A DNA stretch of 64,000 nucleotides from Oscillatoria sp. FACHB-1406 (GCF_014698145.1 NZ_JACJSM010000003.1:62001-126000), one strand, 5' to 3'. Positions 53,934 to 62,783 are shown, counted from the first letter of the stretch. The notes: a model not told the origin generated them from the letters alone. Numbers and translations are program-made.

Positions 53934-54011
53934 ATTAAATGGAAACATTTCATTAATCGTTAAACTAGCGTAAACTTCAAGTAAACTTATCCCTTTTTGG
54001 AGGTCAAAGCC

Positions 54012-54251
54012 ATGACAGGAATTCGGCTAGTGGAAGGCGACCCGGGCGACACTTGGGACGATTTAAGCTGGAGCGATTTCAGTGACGAAGAAAAAGACGC
54101 TTGGAGAGTTCTCGGTTGGAATCGGGATAGTTGGGAAGAAGAAGATGATGCACCCGACTCTAATGATAAATACTGGGAAGAACTAACGCCCGAAGAGCAG
54201 GATGCAGCATCAGAACTCGGTTATACCCAGGAAAGCTGGGACGAGGGATAA
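54012..54251 (+). CDS. Small acidic protein with two tandem motif units
   Basis: A 79-residue, strongly acidic protein between the array and cas1. Two similar units are visible: WSDFSDEEKDAWRVLGWNRDSWEE and, with a gap, YWEELTPEEQDAASELGYTQESWDE, with common pattern EE-x-D-A-x-x-x-L-G-(W/Y)-x-x-x-S-W. There is no Cys, membrane segment or signal peptide. The ATG at 54012 has GGAGG nine bases upstream. Similar short LGYT...SW motifs occur in other cyanobacterial and algal proteins; function is unknown. Charge suggests a nucleic-acid-mimic or an inhibitor, which is speculation. Confidence 0.65.
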   Translation: MTGIRLVEGDPGDTWDDLSWSDFSDEEKDAWRVLGWNRDSWEEEDDAPDSNDKYWEELTPEEQDAASELGYTQESWDEG

Positions 54252-54544
54252 CTCCCCGATTGATAGTCAGAAACCCAGGGGCTTCTAACTCGAGCGAAGA
54301 AGAGCTTTCCACCCGCCCAAGAAACAAGATGGAATAGCAACGCTCGAATTCGCCTAACCTTCACTGAATAGAGCGGGTTAACTTCGTAAAATTCCAACAA
54401 CCTCTCCCCGACTCCAAAGTTTGTTGACTAAAAGCAACCCGCTCTTCCTTCTTTCTCCCCACTCCCAGCCCAATATTTTCTGTCCGTAGCAATGGACAGA
54501 ATTTCTGCAACGCTTCAACTCAGCCAATCTTTAAACCTCCAACA
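54252..54544. other. Gap before cas1, no gene
   Basis: 293 bp with CT-rich stretches and the start region of cas1. No further repeat-spacer unit and no open frame of note was found. Confidence 0.5.
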
Positions 54545-55537
54545 ATGAAATCCCTCTACATCTCCCAACAGGGGTGTTACATTGCGCTGCAACAAGAACT
54601 TCTCCTCGTCAAACAACAAAAAGAAATCCTCGCGCAAATCCAACTCCCCCACCTCGAACAAGTCCTCATTTTCGGCAAATCGCAAATGACAACCCAAGCC
54701 ATCCGCGCTTGTTTGTGGCGAGACATTCCCATCGTTTACCTCTCGCGCCAAGGCTACTGCTACGGGCGCATCGTCGCCATTAATCGCGGATTTCGGCAAC
54801 TCGCCCGCTACCAACAAGAACTCTCTCTCGGCGAACGTTTGAGCGTCGCCCGCGCCATCGTCGCCGGAAAACTCAGCAACAGTCGCACCTTACTCCAGCG
54901 TTACGCCCGTCAGCCCAACCGCGAAAGCCTCCGGCTAACCGTACAAAGTCTCGATTACCTCATTGACAAAGCCCGTCGCGCCGACAGTATCGAACAACTC
55001 CTCGGTTACGAAGGCGCAGGAGCGGGAAGTTACTTTTCTGCCTTCAGCGAATGCTTGCAAGGAAACGACTTTGAATTCGTCGCCCGCACTCGCCGCCCGC
55101 CCGGAAACCCCGTCAACGCCCTTCTAAGCTTCGGCTACCAAGTCCTGTGGAATCACCTCCTCGCCCTCATTGAAATCCAAGGACTCGATCCTTACTGGGC
55201 GTGTCTCCACCACAGCAGCGAACGTCACGCCGCCCTCGCCAGCGACTTACTCGAAGAATTCCGCGCCCCCTTCGTCGATTCCCTCGTGCTGTGGCTGATT
55301 AACAAGCGCATCATCAACGCCAGTCAAGACTTCGAGCATCGAGACGGCGGTTGTTTCCTCAACAATAGCGGGCGCAAAAAATACCTCAAATCCTTCGTCG
55401 GACGAATGGAAGAAACGGTTCAAAACCGCGACGGCGAACCGCAACCGCGCTGGGATTTGCTGCTGCAACAAGTCAAAGCTTTCAAACAATTCGTTTATCA
55501 ACCCAGTTTGGGTTACTGCCCTTACTCGATTCGCTGA
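54545..55537 (+). CDS. cas1: CRISPR-associated endonuclease Cas1
   Basis: A 330-residue integrase that, with Cas2, inserts new spacers. The metal-binding residues fit Glu156 (LLGYEGAGAGSYF), His222 (ACLHHSS), and Asp234/Glu237 (SDLLEEFRAPFVD). Length is normal and no reverse transcriptase is fused. Its stop codon TGA lies in a sequence copied again before cas2. Confidence 0.96.
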   Translation: MKSLYISQQGCYIALQQELLLVKQQKEILAQIQLPHLEQVLIFGKSQMTTQAIRACLWRDIPIVYLSRQGYCYGRIVAINRGFRQLARYQQELSLGERLSVARAIVAGKLSNSRTLLQRYARQPNRESLRLTVQSLDYLIDKARRADSIEQLLGYEGAGAGSYFSAFSECLQGNDFEFVARTRRPPGNPVNALLSFGYQVLWNHLLALIEIQGLDPYWACLHHSSERHAALASDLLEEFRAPFVDSLVLWLINKRIINASQDFEHRDGGCFLNNSGRKKYLKSFVGRMEETVQNRDGEPQPRWDLLLQQVKAFKQFVYQPSLGYCPYSIR

Positions 55538-55657
55538 AATGCTGTTTTATCGGATTGCTCGCGATATAGCGCTACTTGAAATGTGAATATACGTTTCTAA
55601 ATGCACCAAAGTCTTAGCTGGTGGGCGCTGCCCACCCTACCCGATGTCCCAACTGAA
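55538..55657. mobile_element. Small repeat inserted at the cas1-cas2 junction
   Basis: The bases around the cas1 stop and the following AATGCTGTTTTAT (55535-55568) recur at 55654-55687 with six changes, where they form the cas2 start. Between the copies lies an element beginning GATATAGCGCTACTT and containing the palindrome GGTGGGCGCTGCCCACC. The first copy still reads as a short cas2-like start MLFYRIARDIA, then stops. The best explanation is insertion of a miniature element with a target duplication of about 33 bp, after which the second copy kept cas2 intact. Confidence 0.7.
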
Positions 55658-55936
55658 ATGCTGTTTTATTTAATCGCTTACGATATTCCCTGCGACAAAC
55701 GGCGCAAAAAAATCGCCGATTTGCTGGAAGGGTACGGAACCCGCGTGCAATATTCCGTTTTTGAGTGCATCCTCGAGCGCGCCCAATACCAAGAACTACA
55801 AAAACGCCTGAAAAAACGCTATAAGTCTGCCGAAGATAGCCTGCGTTTTTATCCGCTCTCTCAACATACCCTCAGCCAAGTTGAAGTTTGGGGAGAACCG
55901 CCGCTGACTCGAGATTCTAGTTCGACGGTTGTTTGA
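55658..55936 (+). CDS. cas2: CRISPR-associated endonuclease Cas2
   Basis: A 92-residue Cas2 starting MLFYLIAYDIPCDKRRKKI with Asp8 in the active-site position, followed by VQYSVFECIL. It forms the dimer at the centre of the Cas1-Cas2 integrase. The start at 55658 is the family-like one; an in-frame ATG at 55601 lies in the inserted repeat. The C-terminal 15 residues are unstructured. Confidence 0.93.
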   Translation: MLFYLIAYDIPCDKRRKKIADLLEGYGTRVQYSVFECILERAQYQELQKRLKKRYKSAEDSLRFYPLSQHTLSQVEVWGEPPLTRDSSSTVV

Positions 55937-56118
55937 GGTAGAGAGGCTGCATACAACGTCCCAACCGGCGATTATTCTTCGCGATGTAGCGCTGATATGG
56001 CAATCAATAAACCTCTTTCGTAGGGTGCGTTATACCAATTCTCATTGATTTTGCACGATTCCCGAAGAGGGCAGCCACATTGTTCATTCGTGTCAACTTA
56101 AGGTGAAACACTTAGCCC

Positions 56119-56168
56119 GCCAGGAACTCAAGTTCCTGGCTAATAGCTGAAACCCGTTGAAACGGGTT
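56119..56168. repeat. Palindromic repeat pair behind cas2
   Basis: GCCAGGAACT-CA-AGTTCCTGGC at 56119-56140 and AACCCGTT-GA-AACGGGTT at 56151-56168 are two perfect palindromes separated by 10 bases. They look like one dispersed element of Oscillatoria-type genomes. They lie in a 960-bp gene-free stretch between cas2 and cas10 (55937-56896) filled with repeats. Confidence 0.7.
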
Positions 56169-56204
56169 AGATACATCTGAATTTCCCAGTCCTAACCCTA
56201 CTTT

Positions 56205-56598
56205 CACTCTTTCGTAGGGTGCGTTAGGCGCAAGCTAAACCTCTGAAAAAAGGAAAAGATATTTTAGTGCGCCGTAACGCACAGTCTTAGTGCTAACATC
56301 CCCTACTTTCACTTAAAAAGCGATTGAAAAAGGAAAAGATTTTTCAGTGCGCCATAACGTACCCAGATGGTGCGTTACGCTTCGCTAACACACCCTACGT
56401 TCGCTCTTTCGTAGGGTGCGTTAGGCGCAAGCTAAACCTCTGAAAAAAGGAAAAGATATTTTATTGCGCCGTAACGCACCGTCTTAGTGCTAACATCTCC
56501 TACTTTCACTTGAAAGGCGATTGGAAAAGGAAAAGATTTTTCGACGCGCCATAACATACCAAGATGGTGCGTTACGCTTCGCTAACACACCCTACTTT
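56205..56598. repeat. Tandem duplication of a 197-bp repeat block
   Basis: Two copies with period 197 bp begin at about 56205 and 56402. Each has CTTTCGTAGGGTGCGTTAGG, a GAAAAAAGGAAAAGATATTT stretch and ends with GCGTTACGCTTCGCTAACAC. Copies differ by scattered bases. It is the same family as the 54-bp units at 51241. No gene is encoded. Confidence 0.8.
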
Positions 56599-56638
56599 CA
56601 CGTTAAGGGCGATCGCGGAAAGATTGCAAATATTCAAG

Positions 56639-56780
56639 AAAAAGACAATATTTGAATCAATCCGTAAACAATCTTAAAAACCTTTTCTGGTAGGAATTTC
56701 AGCGAATCTAAATAAATTCTAAAAATATTGTCTTTTAGTGGATTTTCTATAGAGCCTTGAGCTAAGCTGCATACTACAGA
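56639..56780 (+). promoter_or_regulatory. Inverted-repeat promoter element B, upstream of cas10
   Basis: Arms AAAAAGACAATATTT (56639-56653) and AAAAATATTGTCTTTT (56721-56736) enclose about 67 bp containing AAAACCTTTTCTGG. TACAGA at 56775-56780 stands in the position of the TACAGT -10 box of element A. The two elements align over more than 100 bp, although B has 15 extra bases before the -10. It should drive the cmr genes. Confidence 0.55.
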
Positions 56781-57127
56781 TTGAGGAGAGCGGGCTACTG
56801 GAGCGATCGAGCTTCGGCAATGCCTGGAAAGTTTTTGCGGCGACAAACTTGCAAACATCCCTTAGCTTAACCCCTGCATGAAACCAGCGCAACTAATTAA
56901 GGAAATTTACGGAAGTCCGGCTCGATGCTCAATGGCAATGTTATTGGACGGCTGTTCCGTTCGGCGACCCAGAAGCAGATTTAAATCGTTCTCCGCGCAG
57001 CAAGAAGAAGTGCTATAAAACTTGGAAAGATAGACAAAATCAATTTACGACTCCTCGAGAAGAACTATTAGATCCAAAAGAATCAGAGTTTCTTGAAGCG
57101 ACTTATACAGAAAGCTGGCGAGAATAT

Positions 57128-58837
57128 TTGAAAGCGCAGAAAAAAACCGTCGGTTTTGAGAAACGTCCGAATCTCAATGTCGGTTCGTGGTGGGCGCAAT
57201 ATTTCGATTTAACTCGACTCAGCCTCACTGCCGTTAAAAATGCCCGCAGTTGGCAATTACCCACCGCCTTTGGGCCGCGTTCTACAATTTCCGGTATCGG
57301 CCCGGTCGTTCATGCCAATAACGGTGGAAAAGATTGGGTAACAGAAGGTGAAACCCGCCAGCTTTGGCAAAAAGATATGGGATTGTTTGATGGCATTGAA
57401 GAACTGAATGCAACCGAAGTTCTCAAGCGCGGACTGCATAAAGTTTTACCCAACCTTTTAAAAAGTTCTCTCCCTCGTCAAGAATATTATTATCCCGACC
57501 TTTCAGCAGGAGTTGCTGGCTGGTTGCGCGAGACGATTCAAAAGGAAGGAACATCTTCCCCAGCGGTTGAAAAATATAGAGAAATTTGTCGCGAACTTTG
57601 CCACGAATTTAAATGGGCTGAAGCAACGAACCAGCAAGCTTGGGGAATTCCTTGGGTTGAAAAAAGCAAGCTTCAACTGCCGCATCCTCGCCTGTTAAAT
57701 GCGGGTTGGGCGATTGAAGACTTTCGGGCTGGCAACGATAACCTTAGTTTTGAGGAATTTAAGCGCGAAAAACAGAAAGAACTAGAAAAAGTCCGAGACG
57801 CGATCGCGAGTTATTTCCCACCCGGCAGCAATCCAACCGATTGGTATGTTACTGCCGCAGGCGATGGCGACAGCATGGGCGAATGGCTCAAAGGGACTAA
57901 ATTGAAGCCTTATCAAGATTATTTTCCCGAAGCATTACCGGACAAAATTGAGGAACTTCCAGACGTTTTAAAACAGCCTTTTTCAGAGTTTACTAAAGTT
58001 AGCAAACGCATGGGGCCGGCAACTCACAGCGCCCTCAGTCGCGCCCTCCTTGACTTTTCCAACCAACTCCTTCCCTACCTCACCGAAGAACGTTACGCCG
58101 GACGATTAATTTACGGTGGCGGCGATGACGTTCTCGCTTATACCAACATTTGGGAATGGGACAATTGGTTGTGGGATGTGCGCTCCTGTTTCCAAGGGAA
58201 AGTAGACCCAAAAGGTGAGTTTGAAGGCGGCGATTCTAGGGGGGATTATTGGCAGTGGAAAAATACTGATTCTCCAACTCAAAACCCTGCTTTTAAACGT
58301 CCGTTATTTACGATGGGGCGCAATGCAACTATCAGTTTCGGAATTGTCATCGCCCATCAATCCGTCCCGCTCGCGATCGCGCTCGAAAACCTTTGGAAAG
58401 GGGAAAAAGAAGCAAAAGAGCATGAAAATGAGCAAAAACTAACAAAAGATGCAGTTCAAGTGCGAGTGATTTACGGTAACGGTAATATCCTCAAGGCAAC
58501 GGCAAAATTTGCTACCTTCGAGCAATGGCGTAAACTTCTCGAACTCGAAGTCGATAGCGCTTTGTTTGAAAACGCCGCGCAACTTTGGGAACAACATCCT
58601 GTACCCGTAGAAGCTGCAATAGAGCCTTGGGTAAAAGCTTTTATTTCCCGTCGAGAAACCCTGCAAGGTGACGAACAATTGAAAAATAATTTTTCCGATA
58701 CTTTGACCAACTTTTTAACGAGCTTATGGCAAAATTCTGTCCCAAATCGTCGCGACGCAGAAATCAAAAGCTGGCTCAAACTCGCCGCCTTTATCATCCG
58801 CAGTCGCAAAATTGAAATTCGCGATTTTCACAATTAA
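57128..58837 (+). CDS. cas10: Cas10/Cmr2, N-terminally truncated
   Basis: Large subunit of a type III-B complex, kept only from its middle part on. The frame is open from 56897 (after a stop at 56894-56896), beginning LRKFTEVRLDAQWQCYW; the first possible start in frame is TTG at 57128. Known Cmr2 proteins have about 900-1000 residues with HD and Palm-1 regions first; here about 570-650 residues remain. The rest looks healthy: RPNLNVGSWWAQYFDLTRL, TAFGPRSTISGIGP, DGDSMGEWLKG and the cyclase motif GGDD (Palm-2, residues 331-334 from 57128). No frame change in the part kept. A different frame from ATG 56878 reads MKPAQLIKEIYGSP and stops. Confidence 0.85.
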   Translation: MKAQKKTVGFEKRPNLNVGSWWAQYFDLTRLSLTAVKNARSWQLPTAFGPRSTISGIGPVVHANNGGKDWVTEGETRQLWQKDMGLFDGIEELNATEVLKRGLHKVLPNLLKSSLPRQEYYYPDLSAGVAGWLRETIQKEGTSSPAVEKYREICRELCHEFKWAEATNQQAWGIPWVEKSKLQLPHPRLLNAGWAIEDFRAGNDNLSFEEFKREKQKELEKVRDAIASYFPPGSNPTDWYVTAAGDGDSMGEWLKGTKLKPYQDYFPEALPDKIEELPDVLKQPFSEFTKVSKRMGPATHSALSRALLDFSNQLLPYLTEERYAGRLIYGGGDDVLAYTNIWEWDNWLWDVRSCFQGKVDPKGEFEGGDSRGDYWQWKNTDSPTQNPAFKRPLFTMGRNATISFGIVIAHQSVPLAIALENLWKGEKEAKEHENEQKLTKDAVQVRVIYGNGNILKATAKFATFEQWRKLLELEVDSALFENAAQLWEQHPVPVEAAIEPWVKAFISRRETLQGDEQLKNNFSDTLTNFLTSLWQNSVPNRRDAEIKSWLKLAAFIIRSRKIEIRDFHN

Positions 58838-60004
<1,167 letters not shown>

Positions 60005-60037
60005 TAATTTGTCATTCATCATTTAGTAACAAATTTC

Positions 60038-61348
60038 ATGGCTAGTATTCTTATTACCTTCGTCGGGAAGCAAGACCCCTACTCCGATAATTCTGAAAAA
60101 GAAGGCTCAATCGTCACCTTAGTAAGATACTTGATGGGTCAGGGTATTTCTTTTAAAAAAGTAATATTACTCTGCACGCAAGGAACGCAAGAACGAGCGG
60201 AAGCGACAGAGGACTGGTTAGAGACGGACGTAAAAATCGCGCGATCGCAAATCGAGATTATTCCAGTCTGTTCAGAACTATCAGACGATCCGGTGAATTT
60301 ATTGCTCGCCTCGAGAGAAGCTTACCGCGCGATCGAAACAGTGCAACAAGATTGGGTAGAAGGCGATTGTTTAGAATTCAATGCTTCTTCCGGAACTCCC
60401 GTCATGAAATCTTCTTGGAGTATTCTTGAGGCAGCAGGAAAAACGCCGCCAAACAGCAAAGTTTGGCAAGTTCGCGATCCTCGAGAAATCAAGCCCGGTC
60501 AAGAGGCTGTTTTTCTCAATGATGTCTCCGTTCTTAAAGATGAATTTGATATTCAAGTCATCAAGCGTCAAATCGCAAACTACAACTACAGCGGCGCTTT
60601 CGTAGACTTAAAACTGAGTAATCTTCACAGTTCAGAAATAGAAGCATTACTGAATTACGGACAGTACCGTTTAGCTTTTGACTTCGATCGCGCTTTCAAT
60701 AGCATTCAAAACTTACCCCTACCTTTTACTGAGACAGTCTTACCCCAACTAGCCGCCCTCAGAAGAAAAGACAAAAGAGCCTTACTCGAGGAAATTTATA
60801 GCAAGATACAGATTAAAGATAAAAAGGAAGAGTATTCCGACTTACTCGTACTGCTCTTTTCCTTTCAAGAAACCTTACTGCGTTTGCTCGTTGTACAAAA
60901 AACATTACCGAATGAGGTTCAAGCGAGTTGGGAACGGAATGAAGAAAAAGTCAAAAATCAAATTTCTACTTTTGATGGTGGAAAACTTAATTTATTTTTA
61001 GAAAATTACATTTTAAAAAATGGTAAAAAACTTCAAACTCTCGATGACAGAGGTCAACATTTTAGTCGGATTTCTTTAAAGGCAATCCTAGATTACCAAC
61101 CCGATTCGCGAGATTCAGAACTGTTACCTCTTATCGAAAGCTTAGAGAACTATTGCGGACAGCGCAATGATTATATCCATGACTTAAAAGGAATTTCTAA
61201 AATTGAAAAAAAAGGAGAAATCCTAAATGCCTTGAAAAAGATACTACAAAAAATCGGTAGCTCAACCTCCGATAATCCCTTCGACCGGCTTAATAAAGAA
61301 CTCTCATCTCTTTTAGAAGTAGAACAAAAACGAGGTCAAAATAAATGA
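60038..61348 (+). CDS. Csm6-like CARF-HEPN ribonuclease
   Basis: A 436-residue accessory effector. The N-terminal CARF domain starts ILITFVGKQDPY and has NASSGTPVM (115-123), the ligand-contact motif of Csm6-type CARF domains. The C-terminal helical half holds RNDYIH (Arg376 to His381), the RX4H active site of HEPN ribonucleases. In known systems cyclic oligoadenylate made by Cas10 binds CARF and switches on RNA cutting. Csm6 is usual in type III-A, Csx1 in III-B; here it sits between cmr3 and cmr4. The stop overlaps the cmr4 start as ATGA. Confidence 0.88.
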   Translation: MASILITFVGKQDPYSDNSEKEGSIVTLVRYLMGQGISFKKVILLCTQGTQERAEATEDWLETDVKIARSQIEIIPVCSELSDDPVNLLLASREAYRAIETVQQDWVEGDCLEFNASSGTPVMKSSWSILEAAGKTPPNSKVWQVRDPREIKPGQEAVFLNDVSVLKDEFDIQVIKRQIANYNYSGAFVDLKLSNLHSSEIEALLNYGQYRLAFDFDRAFNSIQNLPLPFTETVLPQLAALRRKDKRALLEEIYSKIQIKDKKEEYSDLLVLLFSFQETLLRLLVVQKTLPNEVQASWERNEEKVKNQISTFDGGKLNLFLENYILKNGKKLQTLDDRGQHFSRISLKAILDYQPDSRDSELLPLIESLENYCGQRNDYIHDLKGISKIEKKGEILNALKKILQKIGSSTSDNPFDRLNKELSSLLEVEQKRGQNK

Positions 61349-62163
61349 ATATTAACTTAGTCTATCTCTATCTACTTTCGCCCCTGCATACCGGCGGTGC
61401 AACTCAAGAAGGAAACCTGCTCGGTATTGCTCGCGAATCTCACACCAACATCCCCTATCTTCCCTCCAGCACGATTCGCGGCAGACTGCGCGCGAGCGAA
61501 ACCGATAAGAAGAAGCAGTACAAATTATTTGGCACCGAGCTTAAATCGGGTGAAGAAAATAGCGGCGGCTCAACTGATTCCAACAAGCTCGTGCAGGGTG
61601 ACATCTGGATTGGCGATGGCTCGATTTTATGGCTGCCCGTCCCTTCTCTCAGTCATGGCGTGGTTTGGATTAGTTCTCCGATGTTACTACAACGTTGGGC
61701 GAGACTCAATGCTTTACCTAGCAAGATTCCGACTGAATATAGCTGTAGTTTCAAGCAAAGCAATACGAGCGTTTACTTAAAAGATGCCGTGCTGAAAGCT
61801 AATGATTTGAAAGAGTGGAAGAATTGGCAAGAATTTGTCCCTAAATCGGCAGAAACTAATAATATTACTCGTCTTCTTGTCATTCCCGATCGCCACTGCG
61901 AAACGCTGATTCAAATGGGATTGTGGCGACAAGTCAAAGTCAAACTCGACGAACACAAAAATGTGAGTGGCGGTTTTCGGTACGAAGAAGCGATTCCTCC
62001 CGATACTCTCGTCTATTTTCCTTGGGGAATTACTTCTCAGGCGAATGGCTCTCGCCAACAGTCCGAGACCGATTTTAAAGCGTTGCTCGGCAACAACACA
62101 ATCTTGCAAATCGGCGGACAAGAAAGCTTGGGACGCGGTTTCGTTCAACAGTGGTTGGGATAG
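61345..62163 (+). CDS. cmr4: Type III-B protein Cmr4 (Cas7 family), catalytic Asp missing
   Basis: A 272-residue backbone subunit of the complex. It begins YLYLLSPLHTGGATQEGN and continues PYLPSSTIRGRLR, the Cas7 signature, and ends IGGQESLGRGFVQQWLG. In P. furiosus Cmr4 the target-cutting residue is Asp26, in VVDQPIQRE; the matching stretch here reads GNLLGIARE with Leu25 in its place and no Asp before residue 50. It therefore may bind but not cut target RNA. Confidence 0.9.
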   Translation: MNINLVYLYLLSPLHTGGATQEGNLLGIARESHTNIPYLPSSTIRGRLRASETDKKKQYKLFGTELKSGEENSGGSTDSNKLVQGDIWIGDGSILWLPVPSLSHGVVWISSPMLLQRWARLNALPSKIPTEYSCSFKQSNTSVYLKDAVLKANDLKEWKNWQEFVPKSAETNNITRLLVIPDRHCETLIQMGLWRQVKVKLDEHKNVSGGFRYEEAIPPDTLVYFPWGITSQANGSRQQSETDFKALLGNNTILQIGGQESLGRGFVQQWLG

Positions 62164-62167
62164 AAGG

Positions 62168-62253
62168 CTATTTCAGTCAACAAGTCAACAAATGACACTA
62201 ACTTAAGGCTGGTGGGCGCTGCCCACCCTACGAAATATCTATTTCAGTCAACA
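62168..62253. mobile_element. Palindromic repeat with 15-bp flanking direct repeats between cmr4 and cmr5
   Basis: GGTGGGCGCTGCCCACC at 62211-62227 is flanked by CTATTTCAGTCAACA at 62168-62182 and again at 62239-62253. The direct copies look like a target-site duplication around the small element, although the left and right spacing differ. It splits cmr4 from cmr5 by 117 bp without damaging either. Confidence 0.6.
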
Positions 62254-62280
62254 GTCAACAGTTATCAGTTATTAGTCAAG

Positions 62281-62781
62281 ATGAATATTTTCGATCCGCG
62301 AACTTTAAGTGAGCCTGTTTACAAGGCTTTATCAGACTTACGCCGTCCCTACGAAGAGGCTTGGCAGAAAGCCACAAGGGAAATCGATAAAAAAATTTAC
62401 TATAACCACCTCAAGGAGCAAAAAAATCAGGCGATCGAACTTTATACCTATATTTCGACTTGGGGGCTAATGCGTTGTAAGGCTGAAGAGAAATATTTAG
62501 ACAAAAGGAAGTTAGGAGAGCCAGAAGTTACGAGAGTAGAGGATAAAGCGAAAATCGAGCAATACGGTAAAAGGGAAGTTATCCAAAAATACTTTTCCTG
62601 TTTAGAAAATTTAGCAGCGAGTTCAGATACAAAAGATCTTGCTACCGATCGCGGATTAGATGTCCTCAAAGGTCTACAAGCCGATGAATACTTAGGCTTA
62701 ATGGGTTTAGGACTCGAACTCGCTAATGAATTCAGCTTTTGGGCGAATGCCGTTTATCACGATATTAAAGGAGACCAGTAA
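62281..62781 (+). CDS. cmr5: Type III-B small subunit Cmr5
   Basis: A 166-residue helical protein of the Cmr5 (Cas11-type) family, which lines the inner side of the complex along the target. It is Lys/Glu-rich with AIELYTYISTWGLMRCKAEE and LDVLKGLQADEYLGLMGLG as distinctive parts, and ends two bases before the next start (TAATC-ATG). ATG 62281 begins MNIFDPRTL; an upstream in-frame ATG lies inside the inserted repeat. Confidence 0.82.
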   Translation: MNIFDPRTLSEPVYKALSDLRRPYEEAWQKATREIDKKIYYNHLKEQKNQAIELYTYISTWGLMRCKAEEKYLDKRKLGEPEVTRVEDKAKIEQYGKREVIQKYFSCLENLAASSDTKDLATDRGLDVLKGLQADEYLGLMGLGLELANEFSFWANAVYHDIKGDQ

Positions 62782-62783
62782 TC

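Noticed and set aside
53699-53938. Open frame of about 79 codons across the CRISPR array
   Set aside because: It translates repeats and spacers; the repeated peptide FSTRWRNLLNGN is simply the CRISPR repeat read in frame.
55601-55657. Upstream start of cas2 at 55601
   Set aside because: The added 19 residues are encoded by the inserted palindromic repeat and do not belong to Cas2.
56634-56858. Minus-strand frame of 74 codons before cas10
   Set aside because: It runs through promoter element B, has no ribosome binding site and no recognisable domain.
56878-57020. Short frame starting MKPAQLIKEIYGSP before cas10
   Set aside because: It stops after about 45 codons and lies in a different frame from cas10. 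It may be a piece of a lost gene or of a frameshifted cas10 start, but I cannot support it as a gene.
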